Shown here: positions 25,339-33,536 of the stretch, in pieces
Layout of the letters: every line of letters starts with the position of its first letter
How positions within the stretch are numbered: the first letter of the stretch is position 1
Origin: JBDIBB01 sp039812685
GTDB lineage: Bacteria > Acidobacteriota > Vicinamibacteria > Vicinamibacterales > JAFNAJ01
Assembly: GCA_039812685.1 (NCBI GenBank)
Contig: JBDIBB010000004.1
Span: forward strand, 1 to 60,814
Direction: 5' to 3'
DNA: 60,814 bases
Position numbers and translations under genes: made by a program
Notes under the pieces: generated by a model
Databases searched by the model: none
What the model was told of the DNA's origin: nothing
What the model saw: only the letters and a program-made list of their open reading frames with translations

Positions 25339-26475
25339 CTACAGCCGCATGGGCATGATCACATAGAGGTAGTCGTACCCCTCGGGAGACACCGGCCGCA
25401 TCACGGCCTGGCTCGTCTCGTCCTTGAACTCGAGCGTCACCTGCTCGGTTTCCACCGCGGCGAGGAAGTCGATCACGTACTGCGCGTTGAAGCAGATCTG
25501 CACCGGTGGACCGTCGTACTCCACCATGAGCAGTTCCTTCGCCTCGCCAACGTCCGGGCTGCTCGAGGTGACCTCCACCTGACCCGGGCCGATGAGGAGC
25601 TTCACCGCACGCGAACGCTCGCTCGAGAGCAGCGCCACCCGGCGCACCGCGCGCGCGATCCGCTCGCGATCGAAATCGATCCGCTTGTCGTTGCCGCGCG
25701 GGATCACGCGATCGTAGGCGGGAAACTGCCCGTCGATCTTCCGCGACACCAGCAGCCGCGGCCCCGACTCGAAGAACAGGTTGTTCTCCGTACGGCCGAA
25801 CCGCAGGTCGGGCGCCTGCTGATCGCGCAGCAGCCGATCGAGCTCGGCCAGGGTCTTCTTCGGCAGGATCTCCCGGCGATCCTCGACCGCCGCCTCGCCC
25901 TTCGGCGCGCCCGCCGCCGCCTCGGGCGTCCACGGCACCGAGACCAGCGCCAGACGATGACCATCGGTGGCCACCAGGCTGAGGCTGTCGGCCTTCATCA
26001 CCAGCAGGGCGCCGTTCAGGAAGTAGCGCGTGTCCTCCCCCGTAATCGCGAACACGGTCTTGCCGATCATCAGCCGCAGCGCCGCCGCCGGCAGCGTCTC
26101 CTCGTAGGCCTCGAGCGAGGAGGGCAGGCTGGGATAGTCCTCGGGCGGAAGCGTCGACAGCCTCGACTCGAACCGATCGGCGGCAAGCTTCAGCCCCGCG
26201 TTGTCCTGCTCGATGCGCACGTCGGCGTCGGGCAGTTCCTTGACCAGCTCGAAGAGCTTCCGCGCCGGCAGCGTCATCGTGCCGCCGCGGGAGACCGACG
26301 CGGGGCACGCCGTCCGCAGCCCCACCTCGAGGTCGGTCGCCAGCAACCGCATCGTGTCGCCATCGGCTTCCACCAGGATGTTCGCAAGGATGGGAATCGT
26401 GATCTTGCGCTCGACAATGCTCTGCAGCAACTGGAGTTCGCGGAGGAAGTCGCTCTTGCGGACGACGAGTTCCAT
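25339..26475 (-). CDS. dnaN: DNA polymerase III beta sliding clamp
   Basis: Ring-shaped processivity clamp, 378 residues, usual length. The N-terminus (MELVVRKSDFLRELQLLQSI) and C-terminal end (YDYLYVIMPMRL) match the family, with three clamp domains in between. It lies downstream of dnaA on the same strand, separated by 327 bp that hold its own -10 box and DnaA-box-like sites. Confidence 0.97.
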   Translation of the reverse strand: MELVVRKSDFLRELQLLQSIVERKITIPILANILVEADGDTMRLLATDLEVGLRTACPASVSRGGTMTLPARKLFELVKELPDADVRIEQDNAGLKLAADRFESRLSTLPPEDYPSLPSSLEAYEETLPAAALRLMIGKTVFAITGEDTRYFLNGALLVMKADSLSLVATDGHRLALVSVPWTPEAAAGAPKGEAAVEDRREILPKKTLAELDRLLRDQQAPDLRFGRTENNLFFESGPRLLVSRKIDGQFPAYDRVIPRGNDKRIDFDRERIARAVRRVALLSSERSRAVKLLIGPGQVEVTSSSPDVGEAKELLMVEYDGPPVQICFNAQYVIDFLAAVETEQVTLEFKDETSQAVMRPVSPEGYDYLYVIMPMRL

Positions 26476-26557
26476 GCTGGGGCCGACCTCGCGTGTGTGG
26501 GGCGCCGGAGGAATGGGATCCGTTCCTCTTGGAAGAGAGCCCAGAGAGAGACAGAGA

Positions 26558-26587
26558 ATTATAGCAAGTACAAGGCGCTGTGGATAT
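26558..26587 (-). promoter_or_regulatory. dnaN promoter -10 box with DnaA-box-like site at the -35 position
   Basis: A perfect TATAAT (minus strand, 26558-26563) lies 82 nt upstream of the dnaN start. No consensus -35 is present; the expected place is covered by ATATCCACA (26579-26587), one mismatch from the TTATCCACA DnaA box. This suggests DnaA binding controls dnaN transcription (inference). Confidence 0.55.
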
Positions 26588-26710
26588 GTAGGATCGCCAA
26601 GGTTACCCCTTTTATTTCAACGACTTGAGTTGTTGACGGCGAGGTCGGGACACGGCCGGCGCCCAGGGCGCGTCTGTGGAGAATCCAGGCGCCACGCGCC
26701 TTCCACAGAC

Positions 26711-26734
26711 CTTCCACAGCCCGCCCTGTGGAAG
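26711..26734. repeat. Inverted repeat downstream of dnaA
   Basis: A perfect 9-bp inverted repeat, CTTCCACAG and CTGTGGAAG, with a 6-nt spacer. It lies 69 nt after the dnaA stop codon. No T-tract follows on the minus strand, so it is a poor terminator; each arm carries a DnaA-box-like CCACA core, so it may instead be a paired DnaA site. Confidence 0.5.
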
Positions 26735-26802
26735 ACGGCCGACTCATCCTTGCGGCGACCCCCGCCCGTCTCGGTGCGACGCGGCACTTCCACCACGGAC
26801 TG

Positions 26803-28155
26803 CTAGCGGAAATTGCCGAGGAGGGAGTTGATGCGGCTGTTGAAATCGGCGTCCTTCCGGCGCAGCGCCTCCACTTTCCGGATGGAGTGGATCACCGTGG
26901 AGTGGTGCTTGCCGCCGAAGGCCCGTCCGATTTCCGGCAGCGATGCGCGCGTGAGCGCCTTGCACAGGTACATCGCCACCTGGCGCGGCATGGCGACCGA
27001 CTTCGCGTTGTTGCGCGACTTCAGCTCGCCGACCTTCATCTGGTAATGGTCGGCAACGAACTTCTGGATGATCTCGACCGTGATCGCCCGCCCGTCGGTG
27101 TTGAGCAGATCCTTCAGCACATCCTGGGTGAGCGGCAGCGTGATGTCGAGCCCGTGCAGCGACGCATACGCGATCAGTCGGATGAGCGAGCCCTCGAGCT
27201 CCCGGATGTTCGACTTGTTCTTGCCGGCGATGTACAGGGCGACGTTGTCGGGCAGCGGTACCCCCTCGCCGTCGGCCTTCTTCTTGAGGATGGCGACCTT
27301 CGTCTCGATGTCCGGCGGCTGGATGTCGGCGATCAGGCCCCACTCGAAGCGCGAGCGCAGCCGCTCCTCGAGCTTCGGGATCTCGTGCGGGGGGCAGTCG
27401 CTCGTGATGACGATCTGCTTGGCCGAGTCGTAGAGCGCGTTGAAGGTGTGGAAGAACTCCGTCTGCGTGCCTTCCTTGCCGGCGATGAACTGGATGTCGT
27501 CGACCAGCAGCAGGTCGACGCTCCGGTACCGATCGCGGAAGTCGAGGATCCGCTCGTAGCGCAGCGCGTTGATCATCTCGTTCATGAAGCGCTCGGCCGA
27601 GATGTAGGTGAGGCGCGTGAGCGGGGCCTGCGTCAGGACGTAGTGCCCGATGGCGTGCATCATGTGGGTCTTGCCCAGCCCGACGCCGCCATAGAGAAAC
27701 AACGGATTGTAGGAGCGCGACGGAGCTTCGGCCACCGCCCGGCACGCCGCGTGCGCGAACTGGTTCGACGAGCCGACGACGAAGGAGTCGAACGTGTAGC
27801 GGGGATTGAGCCCGGAGGCGGTGATCACCGGCGGGGGAGCGTCCTGACCATCGGGGCTCCCGTGGACCTCGGCTGGCTCGTCGGCCACGAGGTGCCGTTC
27901 GGCCTCCAGTTCCTCGGCCGTCGCGAACTTCAGCGTCACGCCAGGCCGGCCTACCTCGGCCAGCGCCTCGGTGAACACGCCGGCATAGTGCTTGGTCAGC
28001 CAGTCCCGGACGAAGGGGTTCGGCACCCCCACGAGCATGGTGTCGGCGAGTTCCCGGACCAGGGTCGTCTGCTTGAACCAGGTGTAGAAGACGTGACGGT
28101 TGACCTTGCTCTCGACCCGCGAGAGCACCTGATCCCAGATCGTGTGATCGTTCAT
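26803..28155 (-). CDS. dnaA: Chromosomal replication initiator DnaA
   Basis: AAA+ initiator that binds DnaA boxes and opens oriC; 450 residues from ATG 28155 (MNDHTIWDQVLSRVE). Domain I is about 1-80, a linker about 80-115, then the AAA+ domain with Walker A GGVGLGKT at 156-163 and Walker B LLLVDDIQF. The C-terminal domain IV has the DnaA signature with GGKHHSTVIHSIRKVE. An in-frame ATG at 28221 would add 22 residues without family support. It is divergent from rpmH across the candidate oriC. Confidence 0.97.
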   Translation of the reverse strand: MNDHTIWDQVLSRVESKVNRHVFYTWFKQTTLVRELADTMLVGVPNPFVRDWLTKHYAGVFTEALAEVGRPGVTLKFATAEELEAERHLVADEPAEVHGSPDGQDAPPPVITASGLNPRYTFDSFVVGSSNQFAHAACRAVAEAPSRSYNPLFLYGGVGLGKTHMMHAIGHYVLTQAPLTRLTYISAERFMNEMINALRYERILDFRDRYRSVDLLLVDDIQFIAGKEGTQTEFFHTFNALYDSAKQIVITSDCPPHEIPKLEERLRSRFEWGLIADIQPPDIETKVAILKKKADGEGVPLPDNVALYIAGKNKSNIRELEGSLIRLIAYASLHGLDITLPLTQDVLKDLLNTDGRAITVEIIQKFVADHYQMKVGELKSRNNAKSVAMPRQVAMYLCKALTRASLPEIGRAFGGKHHSTVIHSIRKVEALRRKDADFNSRINSLLGNFR

Positions 28156-28351
28156 CGCCGGAACATCTGCTGGCTTGATGGCTGACGGTGGCGAGCGCCG
28201 ACTTTCGCCCTGGCGCAACACCCCAGTCGCGCGGGATCTACGGGCATCTCACGATGAGATCGCCAGATTCTCGTTGGTTTCTAGCTTTCGCCCCCCTCGG
28301 TAACCCCGGTTCCCTTGATGCGCCGGACGACTTGAGGCGAAGACTGGCGGA

Positions 28352-28383
28352 TTATCCACAGAATTTTCCACATCTGTGGAAAT
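28352..28383. promoter_or_regulatory. DnaA box cluster
   Basis: TTATCCACA (28352-28360, perfect consensus), TTTTCCACA (28364-28372, one mismatch) on the plus strand and ATTTCCACA on the minus strand (28375-28383). The second and third are arranged as an inverted pair. Confidence 0.8.
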
Positions 28384-28659
28384 TCGGGGGCTTCGGTATT
28401 CACCCCGGGTCAGTCGGGAGAGGGAGAGTAGCACAGGGAGGGAGGAGCGACAATGCATCACGGCTGAGGTTGGGGGAACGACCCGCGGAGGAGGCAGCCG
28501 GCCCCGCGGAAGCGGCCGCAAGGACCCAGAGGTCGTGTCGATGACAGACAGGGTCGGACAGGGCGCCATCCTCACCAACCCACCATCGGGCGATGGTCGG
28601 CGGCTTGTCGGCCGGGCTCCACGGCCGGACATCGATCGCACCTGCCCCGAGACGGGCGA

Positions 28660-28689
28660 TTGACAGTGGCGGAAGGCCGAGCATAGGAT
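28660..28689 (+). promoter_or_regulatory. Promoter of the rpmH-rnpA-yidD-yidC block
   Basis: TTGACA at 28660-28665, 18-bp spacer, TAGGAT at 28684-28689. The -35 is perfect, the -10 matches four of six. The rpmH ATG follows 47 nt later. Confidence 0.7.
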
Positions 28690-28736
28690 TAGCGGTTCTG
28701 ACCAGCGGGTCACGCGTCGCGTAGAAGGGTCATGCC

Positions 28737-28883
28737 ATGAAGCGTACGTTCCAGCCAAACCGCCGTCGCCGCAGCCGGACGCACGGCTTCCTCGTCCGGA
28801 TGAGCACCAAGAACGGCCGCCTGGTGCTGAAGCGGCGCCGTGCCAAGGGGCGCAAGCGGCTGACGGTGTCCTCCGAATCGTAG
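28737..28883 (+). CDS. rpmH: 50S ribosomal protein L34
   Basis: 48 residues starting MKRTFQPNRRRRSRTHGF and continuing with the usual LVRMSTKNGRLVLKRRRAKGRKRL, then a short acidic tail TVSSES. Gene order rpmH-rnpA next to oriC is highly conserved. AGAAGGG lies about 7 nt before the ATG. Confidence 0.97.
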   Translation: MKRTFQPNRRRRSRTHGFLVRMSTKNGRLVLKRRRAKGRKRLTVSSES

Positions 28884-28923
28884 CCGGACGCCGACGCGTC
28901 CCTGCCCGGCCCGACGGCCACTC

Positions 28924-29343
28924 GTGGACGAACGCCTCCGCCCCGGACGCCGGATCCGCAAACGAGCGGAGTTCGTCCGGGCCTACGACCAGGGGGTCAA
29001 GCGCCACGGCCGATACGTCATCGTCTTCGTCGTGCCGGCGCCTGGCGTCACGAGCCGGCTCGGTGTCTCCGTAACCCGGAAGTACGGCGGCGCCGTCGAG
29101 CGCAACCGGGCCAAGCGTCGCGTTCGCGAGATCTTCCGCCGGACCCCGGTGCCGCCAGGGCTGGACGTTGTCGTGGTGCCAAAGCGAGAATTCCCAGATG
29201 CCAGCTTCGCGGATCTCGACGCGGACCTCCGGGCCACGCTGGCTCGCACCGGCCCTTCGCGACGTGGCGTCGCAACTGCCGGAGGCCGGCCGAATCGACC
29301 GCATGACACGCGCCGGCGTCCTGGGGGCGATCGGCATCTATAA
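28924..29343 (+). CDS. rnpA: Ribonuclease P protein component
   Basis: Protein subunit of RNase P, which matures the 5' ends of tRNAs. It has 139 residues from a GTG start. The RNR signature ERNRAKRRVREIFRR lies near residues 59-73, preceded by LGVSVTRKYGGAV. The C-terminal about 30 residues are Arg/Gly/Pro-rich and unusual. Its last 41 nt overlap the yidD start, so yidD is probably translationally coupled. Confidence 0.94.
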   Translation: MDERLRPGRRIRKRAEFVRAYDQGVKRHGRYVIVFVVPAPGVTSRLGVSVTRKYGGAVERNRAKRRVREIFRRTPVPPGLDVVVVPKREFPDASFADLDADLRATLARTGPSRRGVATAGGRPNRPHDTRRRPGGDRHL

Positions 29344-29551
29344 GCTACTGCTATCTCCTTTGTTTGCGGGTAGTTGTCGGCATTTGCCCAGCTGTTCAGA
29401 CTACGCGGCCGAAGCTGTCGTCCGGCATGGCGTCGGTCGCGGGGGGTGGCTGGCGCTGAGGCGGCTCGGTCGGTGCCACCCGTTCGGCACCTCAGGCTAC
29501 GATCCGGTGCCAACGGCATGGCCGCCAGCGCGCGGCCGCCGCGCACGATGA
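29303..29551 (+). CDS. yidD: Membrane protein insertion efficiency factor YidD
   Basis: 82 residues. It begins MTRAGVLGAIGIYKLLLSP and carries the conserved Cys-containing core CRHLPSCSDYAAEAV followed by GGWLALRRLGRCHPF and GYDPVP. YidD acts with YidC in inner-membrane protein insertion. The start ATG lies within the end of rnpA; yidC follows after 7 nt. Confidence 0.94.
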   Translation: MTRAGVLGAIGIYKLLLSPLFAGSCRHLPSCSDYAAEAVVRHGVGRGGWLALRRLGRCHPFGTSGYDPVPTAWPPARGRRAR

Positions 29552-29558
29552 GTTCTTG

Positions 29559-31280
29559 ATGGAAAAGCGCGTTCTCGTCGCCATCACGCTGTCGTTCCTG
29601 GTTCTGGCAGCGTACCAGCACTTCTTCGTCAAGTCGCCGCCGCGTCCGGCGCCGGCCACGCCGGCGACCGCGACATCTCCGGACGGGGTGGACGCGGGCA
29701 GCCAGACGACGGCGCCGGCCCAGCCGGTCGGCTCCGGAGCAGAGGCCGCCGCTGCGCCTGCCGCGCCGCCGGCGTCCGAGCCGGTCCAGGTCCAGGCGCG
29801 CGTGGGAGATACCGAAGAGCGCGAGATCGTGGTCGAGAGCGACGAGATTCGAGTGGTGTTCAGCAACCGGGGCGCACGGGTCGTCCGCTGGCAACTGAAG
29901 AGGTATCTGGACGAGAGACGGGAAGCGGTCGATCTGGTGCCGGCCGGGCTGGAGGGGACCGAACCGCGCCCCTTCGCGCTGATCCCCGACGATGATGCGG
30001 TGAGGCGGCGTCTGGGAGAGGCGCTGTTCCAGGCGAGCACGACGAGGCTCGACCTTGGCAAGGACCACGCACAACTGACCTTCGAGTACCAGGGCGCCGA
30101 TGGGTTGTCGGCGAGCAAGCGCTTCCGGTTCGCGCCCGACGGCCACCCCTTCGTGGTGCAGTTGTCGGCGGACATCACGCGCGACGGCCAGGCGCTGCCT
30201 TTCGCGGTGTCGAGCGGCCCAGGCCTTGGAGATACCGATCGAGCCGCCGGGGGCGGCGGGTTCTTCTCGACCGCGCAGTATCAGAAGCCGCAGGCGGTGT
30301 TCCAGCCCGACGGGAAGACGCAGCGCATCGTGTTCGACAAGCTGGCCGCGTCACCGACCCAGCACGGACGGTTCCGCTTCATCGGCCTGGAGGATCACTA
30401 CTTCCTGTCGGCGGTGCTGCCCGGCGATCGCGACGTTCGGGTGGACTACCGGACGCTGTGGGTGCAGGCCCCCGAGGGGCCGCGCGGGCTGATCGCCTAC
30501 ACCGCGCGTCTGACCGGCCCCTGGCAGGACGTGCCGTTCTTCTTCGGTCCGAAGCACTTCGATCGGCTGGCGGCCATCGATCGCGAGTTGGTGCGGACCA
30601 TCAACTTCGGCATGTTCGACTGGCTGGTGGTTCCGCTGTTGCGGTCGCTGAACTGGTTGAACGGCTACATCGGCAACTTCGGCTGGTCAATCATCGCGCT
30701 GACGGCGCTCATCAACCTGCTGATGTGGCCGCTGCGGCACAAGAGCATGGTGTCGATGCGGAAGATGCAGGCTCTCCAGCCGCAGGTGAAGGCGATTCAG
30801 GAGCGCTACGCGAACCTGAAGATGACAGATCCCGCGAAGCAGAAGATGAACACGGAGATGATGACCTTGTACCGGGAGAAGGGCGTGAACCCGGCCAGCG
30901 GCTGCGTGCCGATGCTGCTCACGTTCCCGGTGCTCTTCGCGTTCTACGCCATGCTGTCGCAGGCGATCGAGTTGCGCGGTGCGCCGTTCGTCGGGTGGAT
31001 TACGGACCTGTCGCTGAAGGATCCGTTGTTCATCACGCCGGTGCTGATGGGGGCGAGCATGGTGTGGCAGCAGCGGATGACGCCGTCCACGGCGGATCCG
31101 GTGCAGCAGAAGGTGTTCATGTTCATGCCGCTCATGTTCATGGTGATGTTCCTGTGGGCGCCGAGCGGGCTGGTCCTTTACTGGCTCGTGAGCAACCTGT
31201 TCGCGATCAGCCAGCAGTACCTGACCAACCGGATCATCGGTGGGCCGCCGGTGGCCAGGCCATCGGTGGCGCGCGCCTGA
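29559..31280 (+). CDS. yidC: Membrane protein insertase YidC
   Basis: 573 residues, Gram-negative type. An N-terminal TM anchor (about 1-24, MEKRVLVAITLSFLVLAAYQ) and a Pro/Ala-rich linker precede a large periplasmic beta-sandwich (about 85-340). The C-terminal 60KD_IMP core follows, starting with FDWLVVPLLRSLNWLNGYIG, and has five TM segments; MSMRKMQALQPQVKAIQERY-like helix is the cytoplasmic hairpin. A TTG at 29556 directly precedes the ATG and is unlikely to be used. Same operon as rnpA-yidD and khpB. Confidence 0.96.
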   Translation: MEKRVLVAITLSFLVLAAYQHFFVKSPPRPAPATPATATSPDGVDAGSQTTAPAQPVGSGAEAAAAPAAPPASEPVQVQARVGDTEEREIVVESDEIRVVFSNRGARVVRWQLKRYLDERREAVDLVPAGLEGTEPRPFALIPDDDAVRRRLGEALFQASTTRLDLGKDHAQLTFEYQGADGLSASKRFRFAPDGHPFVVQLSADITRDGQALPFAVSSGPGLGDTDRAAGGGGFFSTAQYQKPQAVFQPDGKTQRIVFDKLAASPTQHGRFRFIGLEDHYFLSAVLPGDRDVRVDYRTLWVQAPEGPRGLIAYTARLTGPWQDVPFFFGPKHFDRLAAIDRELVRTINFGMFDWLVVPLLRSLNWLNGYIGNFGWSIIALTALINLLMWPLRHKSMVSMRKMQALQPQVKAIQERYANLKMTDPAKQKMNTEMMTLYREKGVNPASGCVPMLLTFPVLFAFYAMLSQAIELRGAPFVGWITDLSLKDPLFITPVLMGASMVWQQRMTPSTADPVQQKVFMFMPLMFMVMFLWAPSGLVLYWLVSNLFAISQQYLTNRIIGGPPVARPSVARA

Positions 31281-31309
31281 TCCCGGCGGGGGCCGGTCTG
31301 GAGAGAAGA

Positions 31310-31762
31310 ATGAGCGAAGCCGAGTTCCTCGTTCGCGTGAAGGCGTTCGTCGAGCGCGCCGTGGTCGGCATGGGCCTGCGGCTCGACACGGAAGTGCTCG
31401 ATGGGGGCGACCACGTCCGCATCGAGTTGAGCGGCGACGATCCCGAACCGATGCTCCGGCGCAAGGGCGAGGCCCTGGATGCGCTCCAGCACGTGGTGAA
31501 CACCGTGTTCCGGCACGAGGTGGACGACAAGCGCCTGGTGGTGGACTGCGACGGGTTCCGCAAGGCCAAGGATCGGGAAGTACGGCAGATGGCGAAGTTC
31601 CTGATCGAGAGGGTGCGCACGACGGGCGTCCCGCAGCAGATTGGGCCGCTGAATTCGTATGCGCGGCGCCTGGTGCATCTCGAGGTAGCCGAGGCGGGAG
31701 ACGTGCGCTCCTCGAGTCAGGGCGAAGGCGGCGCGAAAGTCGTGGTCATCAGCCGCCGGTAA
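31310..31762 (+). CDS. khpB: RNA-binding KH/R3H protein KhpB (Jag)
   Basis: 150 residues: a KH-type segment about 8-75 (GLRLDTEVLDGGDHVRIEL, then RRKGEALDALQHVVN) and an R3H domain about 80-145 (AKDREVRQMAKFLIERV then PLNSYARRLVHLEV). It lacks the N-terminal Jag_N domain found in many homologues. It probably binds RNA. GGAGAGAAGA sits directly before the ATG. It follows yidC by 29 nt, the conserved yidC-jag arrangement. Confidence 0.92.
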   Translation: MSEAEFLVRVKAFVERAVVGMGLRLDTEVLDGGDHVRIELSGDDPEPMLRRKGEALDALQHVVNTVFRHEVDDKRLVVDCDGFRKAKDREVRQMAKFLIERVRTTGVPQQIGPLNSYARRLVHLEVAEAGDVRSSSQGEGGAKVVVISRR

Positions 31763-31928
31763 TCTCGCATCCGACCCCGATCTCCGCGGCGACGGAGCGG
31801 GAACCGCTGTGAGGCGTACGACGCCATCGAGGAGTCCTCGGGTCGTGTGCTGCTGGTCGTCTTGGTGACCTGCGATGACGCAGGCGTGGCCAGCCTGTTG
31901 GCCGCGTCTGGATGGGGAGGGATCGGCC

Positions 31929-32558
31929 ATGGGATCAGCCGACCTCGCGTCTCGACTGACGTTGCGGCTCGAAGCGGCCGCCGTGGCGATCGGCGTCGAG
32001 GAATTGGCGGGCCTGATCCGCTATTTCGAGCTGCTGCGCAAGTGGAACGCGGTCCTGAACCTGACGGCTCTGGCTGAGAACGATGAGGCGCTGGACAGGC
32101 TGCTCGTGGAGCCTCTGGCGGCGGCAGAGCATCTGCCCGAGGCCGGCTGGCTCGTGGACGTCGGGTCCGGTGGTGGGTCACCAGCGATCCCCCTGAAGAT
32201 CGTTCGTCCCCGCCTGACGCTGACCATGATCGAGGTGAGGGCGCGAAAGGCGGCGTTCCTCCGTGAGGCCGTGAGGCACCTTGGCGTGCGTGATGTCTCT
32301 GTGGAGGCCGAACGCGCCGAGGAGTGGGTGGCGAGCCAGGTTGGTGCGCCTTCCGTCCCCAGGGCGTATACCATGCGCGCCGTGAAGCCCGAGGGTGCGT
32401 TGACCAGGCAGCTCGCCGCGCTGGCCGATGCGGGGACGCGGCTGTGTGTGTTTGGCGCTGGCGCGGCGCCACCAGCGCTCCCCGGCTGGAGGCTCTCAGG
32501 CGAACGTCAGTTGCTGCCTCAGCGACGGAGCGCGCTCTGGGTGTTCACCCTGAGCTGA
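31929..32558 (+). CDS. rsmG: 16S rRNA (guanine527-N7)-methyltransferase
   Basis: 209 residues; methylates G527 in the 530 loop of 16S rRNA using SAM. The substrate segment YFELLRKWNAVLNLTAL and the SAM motif VDVGSGGGSPAIPLKI are typical. ATG 31929 is preceded by GGGGAGGG about 8 nt upstream; an in-frame ATG at 31875 would add 18 residues with no family support. The mnmE gene commonly found before it is absent; 166 nt without a gene separate it from khpB. The stop codon directly abuts the parS site. Confidence 0.93.
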   Translation: MGSADLASRLTLRLEAAAVAIGVEELAGLIRYFELLRKWNAVLNLTALAENDEALDRLLVEPLAAAEHLPEAGWLVDVGSGGGSPAIPLKIVRPRLTLTMIEVRARKAAFLREAVRHLGVRDVSVEAERAEEWVASQVGAPSVPRAYTMRAVKPEGALTRQLAALADAGTRLCVFGAGAAPPALPGWRLSGERQLLPQRRSALWVFTLS

Positions 32559-32574
32559 TGTTCCACGTGGAACA
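32559..32574. promoter_or_regulatory. parS centromere site
   Basis: TGTTCCACGTGGAACA, a perfect 16-bp palindrome (18 bp with flanking A/T), matching the chromosomal parS consensus. It begins at the base after the rsmG stop codon and lies 117 nt before parA, about 4.2 kb from the DnaA box cluster. Confidence 0.95.
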
Positions 32575-32690
32575 TCGACCGGCGTGACGGCTTCCGCTTG
32601 ATCTCCGGCGCGCTCCCCGCTACTCTCGGGAGCCTTCGACGAACGCGGATCGCGCGCAACCGGGACAGACAGGTGTCCAGCCCCGTGGCC

Positions 32691-33497
32691 ATGAGCAAGG
32701 TCATCGCAGTCTCCAATCAGAAGGGCGGCGTCGGCAAGACGACAACGGCGATCAACCTCGCCGCATCGCTGGCGCTCGCCGGGCTGAAGGTTCTCGTTGT
32801 CGATGTCGACCCTCAGGCCAACCTGACCAGCGGACTGGGGTGCCGCGACCAGGCCGGCGACCGCGGAACCATCTACGACAGCCTCACATGGGAGGGGGAT
32901 CCCGACAGGCACCCCCTCACCATCATCGGAACCTGCGTCTCCGGCCTCGATCTCATACCGGCCGATCGCCACCTGACCGGCGCCGAAATCGAACTCGTCG
33001 CGATGCCAAACCGGGAGTTCCGGCTCAAGCAGGCGCTGCGCCTGATCCGTCAGCCGTACGACTACATCCTCATCGACACGCCGCCCTCCCTTGGCTTGCT
33101 CACGTTGAACGCCCTCGTGGCCGCTGACGCCGTCCTCATTCCCCTCCACGCCGAATACTTCGCCCTGGAGGGCCTCGCCGACCTCATGAGCACCATCGAT
33201 CGGGTCCGACAGACCCTCAACCCCACCCTCGAAATCGCCGGGGTGCTCCTCACCATGCACGACGAGCGCACGAACCTGGCGCAACAGGTGGCCGGCGACG
33301 TCCGGGCGTACTTCGGGGCTGGCGTCTTCGCCACGACCATCCCTCGCAATGTCCGCCTGGGCGAAGCCCCGAGTCACGGACTCCCCGTCGTGCTCTACGA
33401 CGTGAAATCGAAGGGCGCCGAAACCTACCTGGCGCTCGCCAAGGAGATGATCGCTCGCGAACGCGCCGCCATGGCGCCTGGCCAGCCAGTCGCCTGA
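32691..33497 (+). CDS. parA: Chromosome partitioning ATPase ParA/Soj
   Basis: 268 residues from ATG 32691 (MSKVIAVSNQ). Deviant Walker A KGGVGKTT is at 11-18, DVDPQANLTSGLG forms the A' region, and YDYILIDTPPSLGLLTLNAL is the Walker B region. As in chromosomal ParA it has no N-terminal HTH. It forms a dynamic nucleoid-bound gradient that moves ParB-parS complexes. The frame is open upstream to 32598, but that adds 31 unrelated residues. parB follows after 39 nt. Confidence 0.95.
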   Translation: MSKVIAVSNQKGGVGKTTTAINLAASLALAGLKVLVVDVDPQANLTSGLGCRDQAGDRGTIYDSLTWEGDPDRHPLTIIGTCVSGLDLIPADRHLTGAEIELVAMPNREFRLKQALRLIRQPYDYILIDTPPSLGLLTLNALVAADAVLIPLHAEYFALEGLADLMSTIDRVRQTLNPTLEIAGVLLTMHDERTNLAQQVAGDVRAYFGAGVFATTIPRNVRLGEAPSHGLPVVLYDVKSKGAETYLALAKEMIARERAAMAPGQPVA

Positions 33498-33536
33498 TCG
33501 GACACCGCCGTTCGATTCCCACTAGGAGTGAGCCGC

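Larger units (their letters stand above)
26476..26802. other. dnaA-dnaN intergenic region with DnaA-box-like sites (possible second origin part)
   Basis: A 327-bp gap without a gene. It contains at least five CCACA-cored sites: ATATCCACA (minus, 26579-26587), TTCTCCACA (minus, 26675-26683), CCTTCCACA (plus, 26699-26707 and 26710-26718) and TCTTCCACA (minus, 26727-26735). The stretch about 26551-26635 is clearly more A+T-rich than its surroundings. Such clusters between dnaA and dnaN occur in bipartite origins such as that of Bacillus subtilis. Confidence 0.5.
28156..28736. other. Candidate chromosomal origin of replication (oriC), dnaA-rpmH gap
   Basis: A 581-bp non-coding region between divergent dnaA and rpmH, a classic oriC position. 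It holds three DnaA boxes in 32 bp (28352-28383), the rpmH promoter (28660-28689) and presumably the dnaA promoter, whose boxes I could not identify. The most A+T-rich part is around the boxes and about 28260-28290. Most genes within 12 kb on either side point away from here. No gene is supported inside. Confidence 0.75.
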
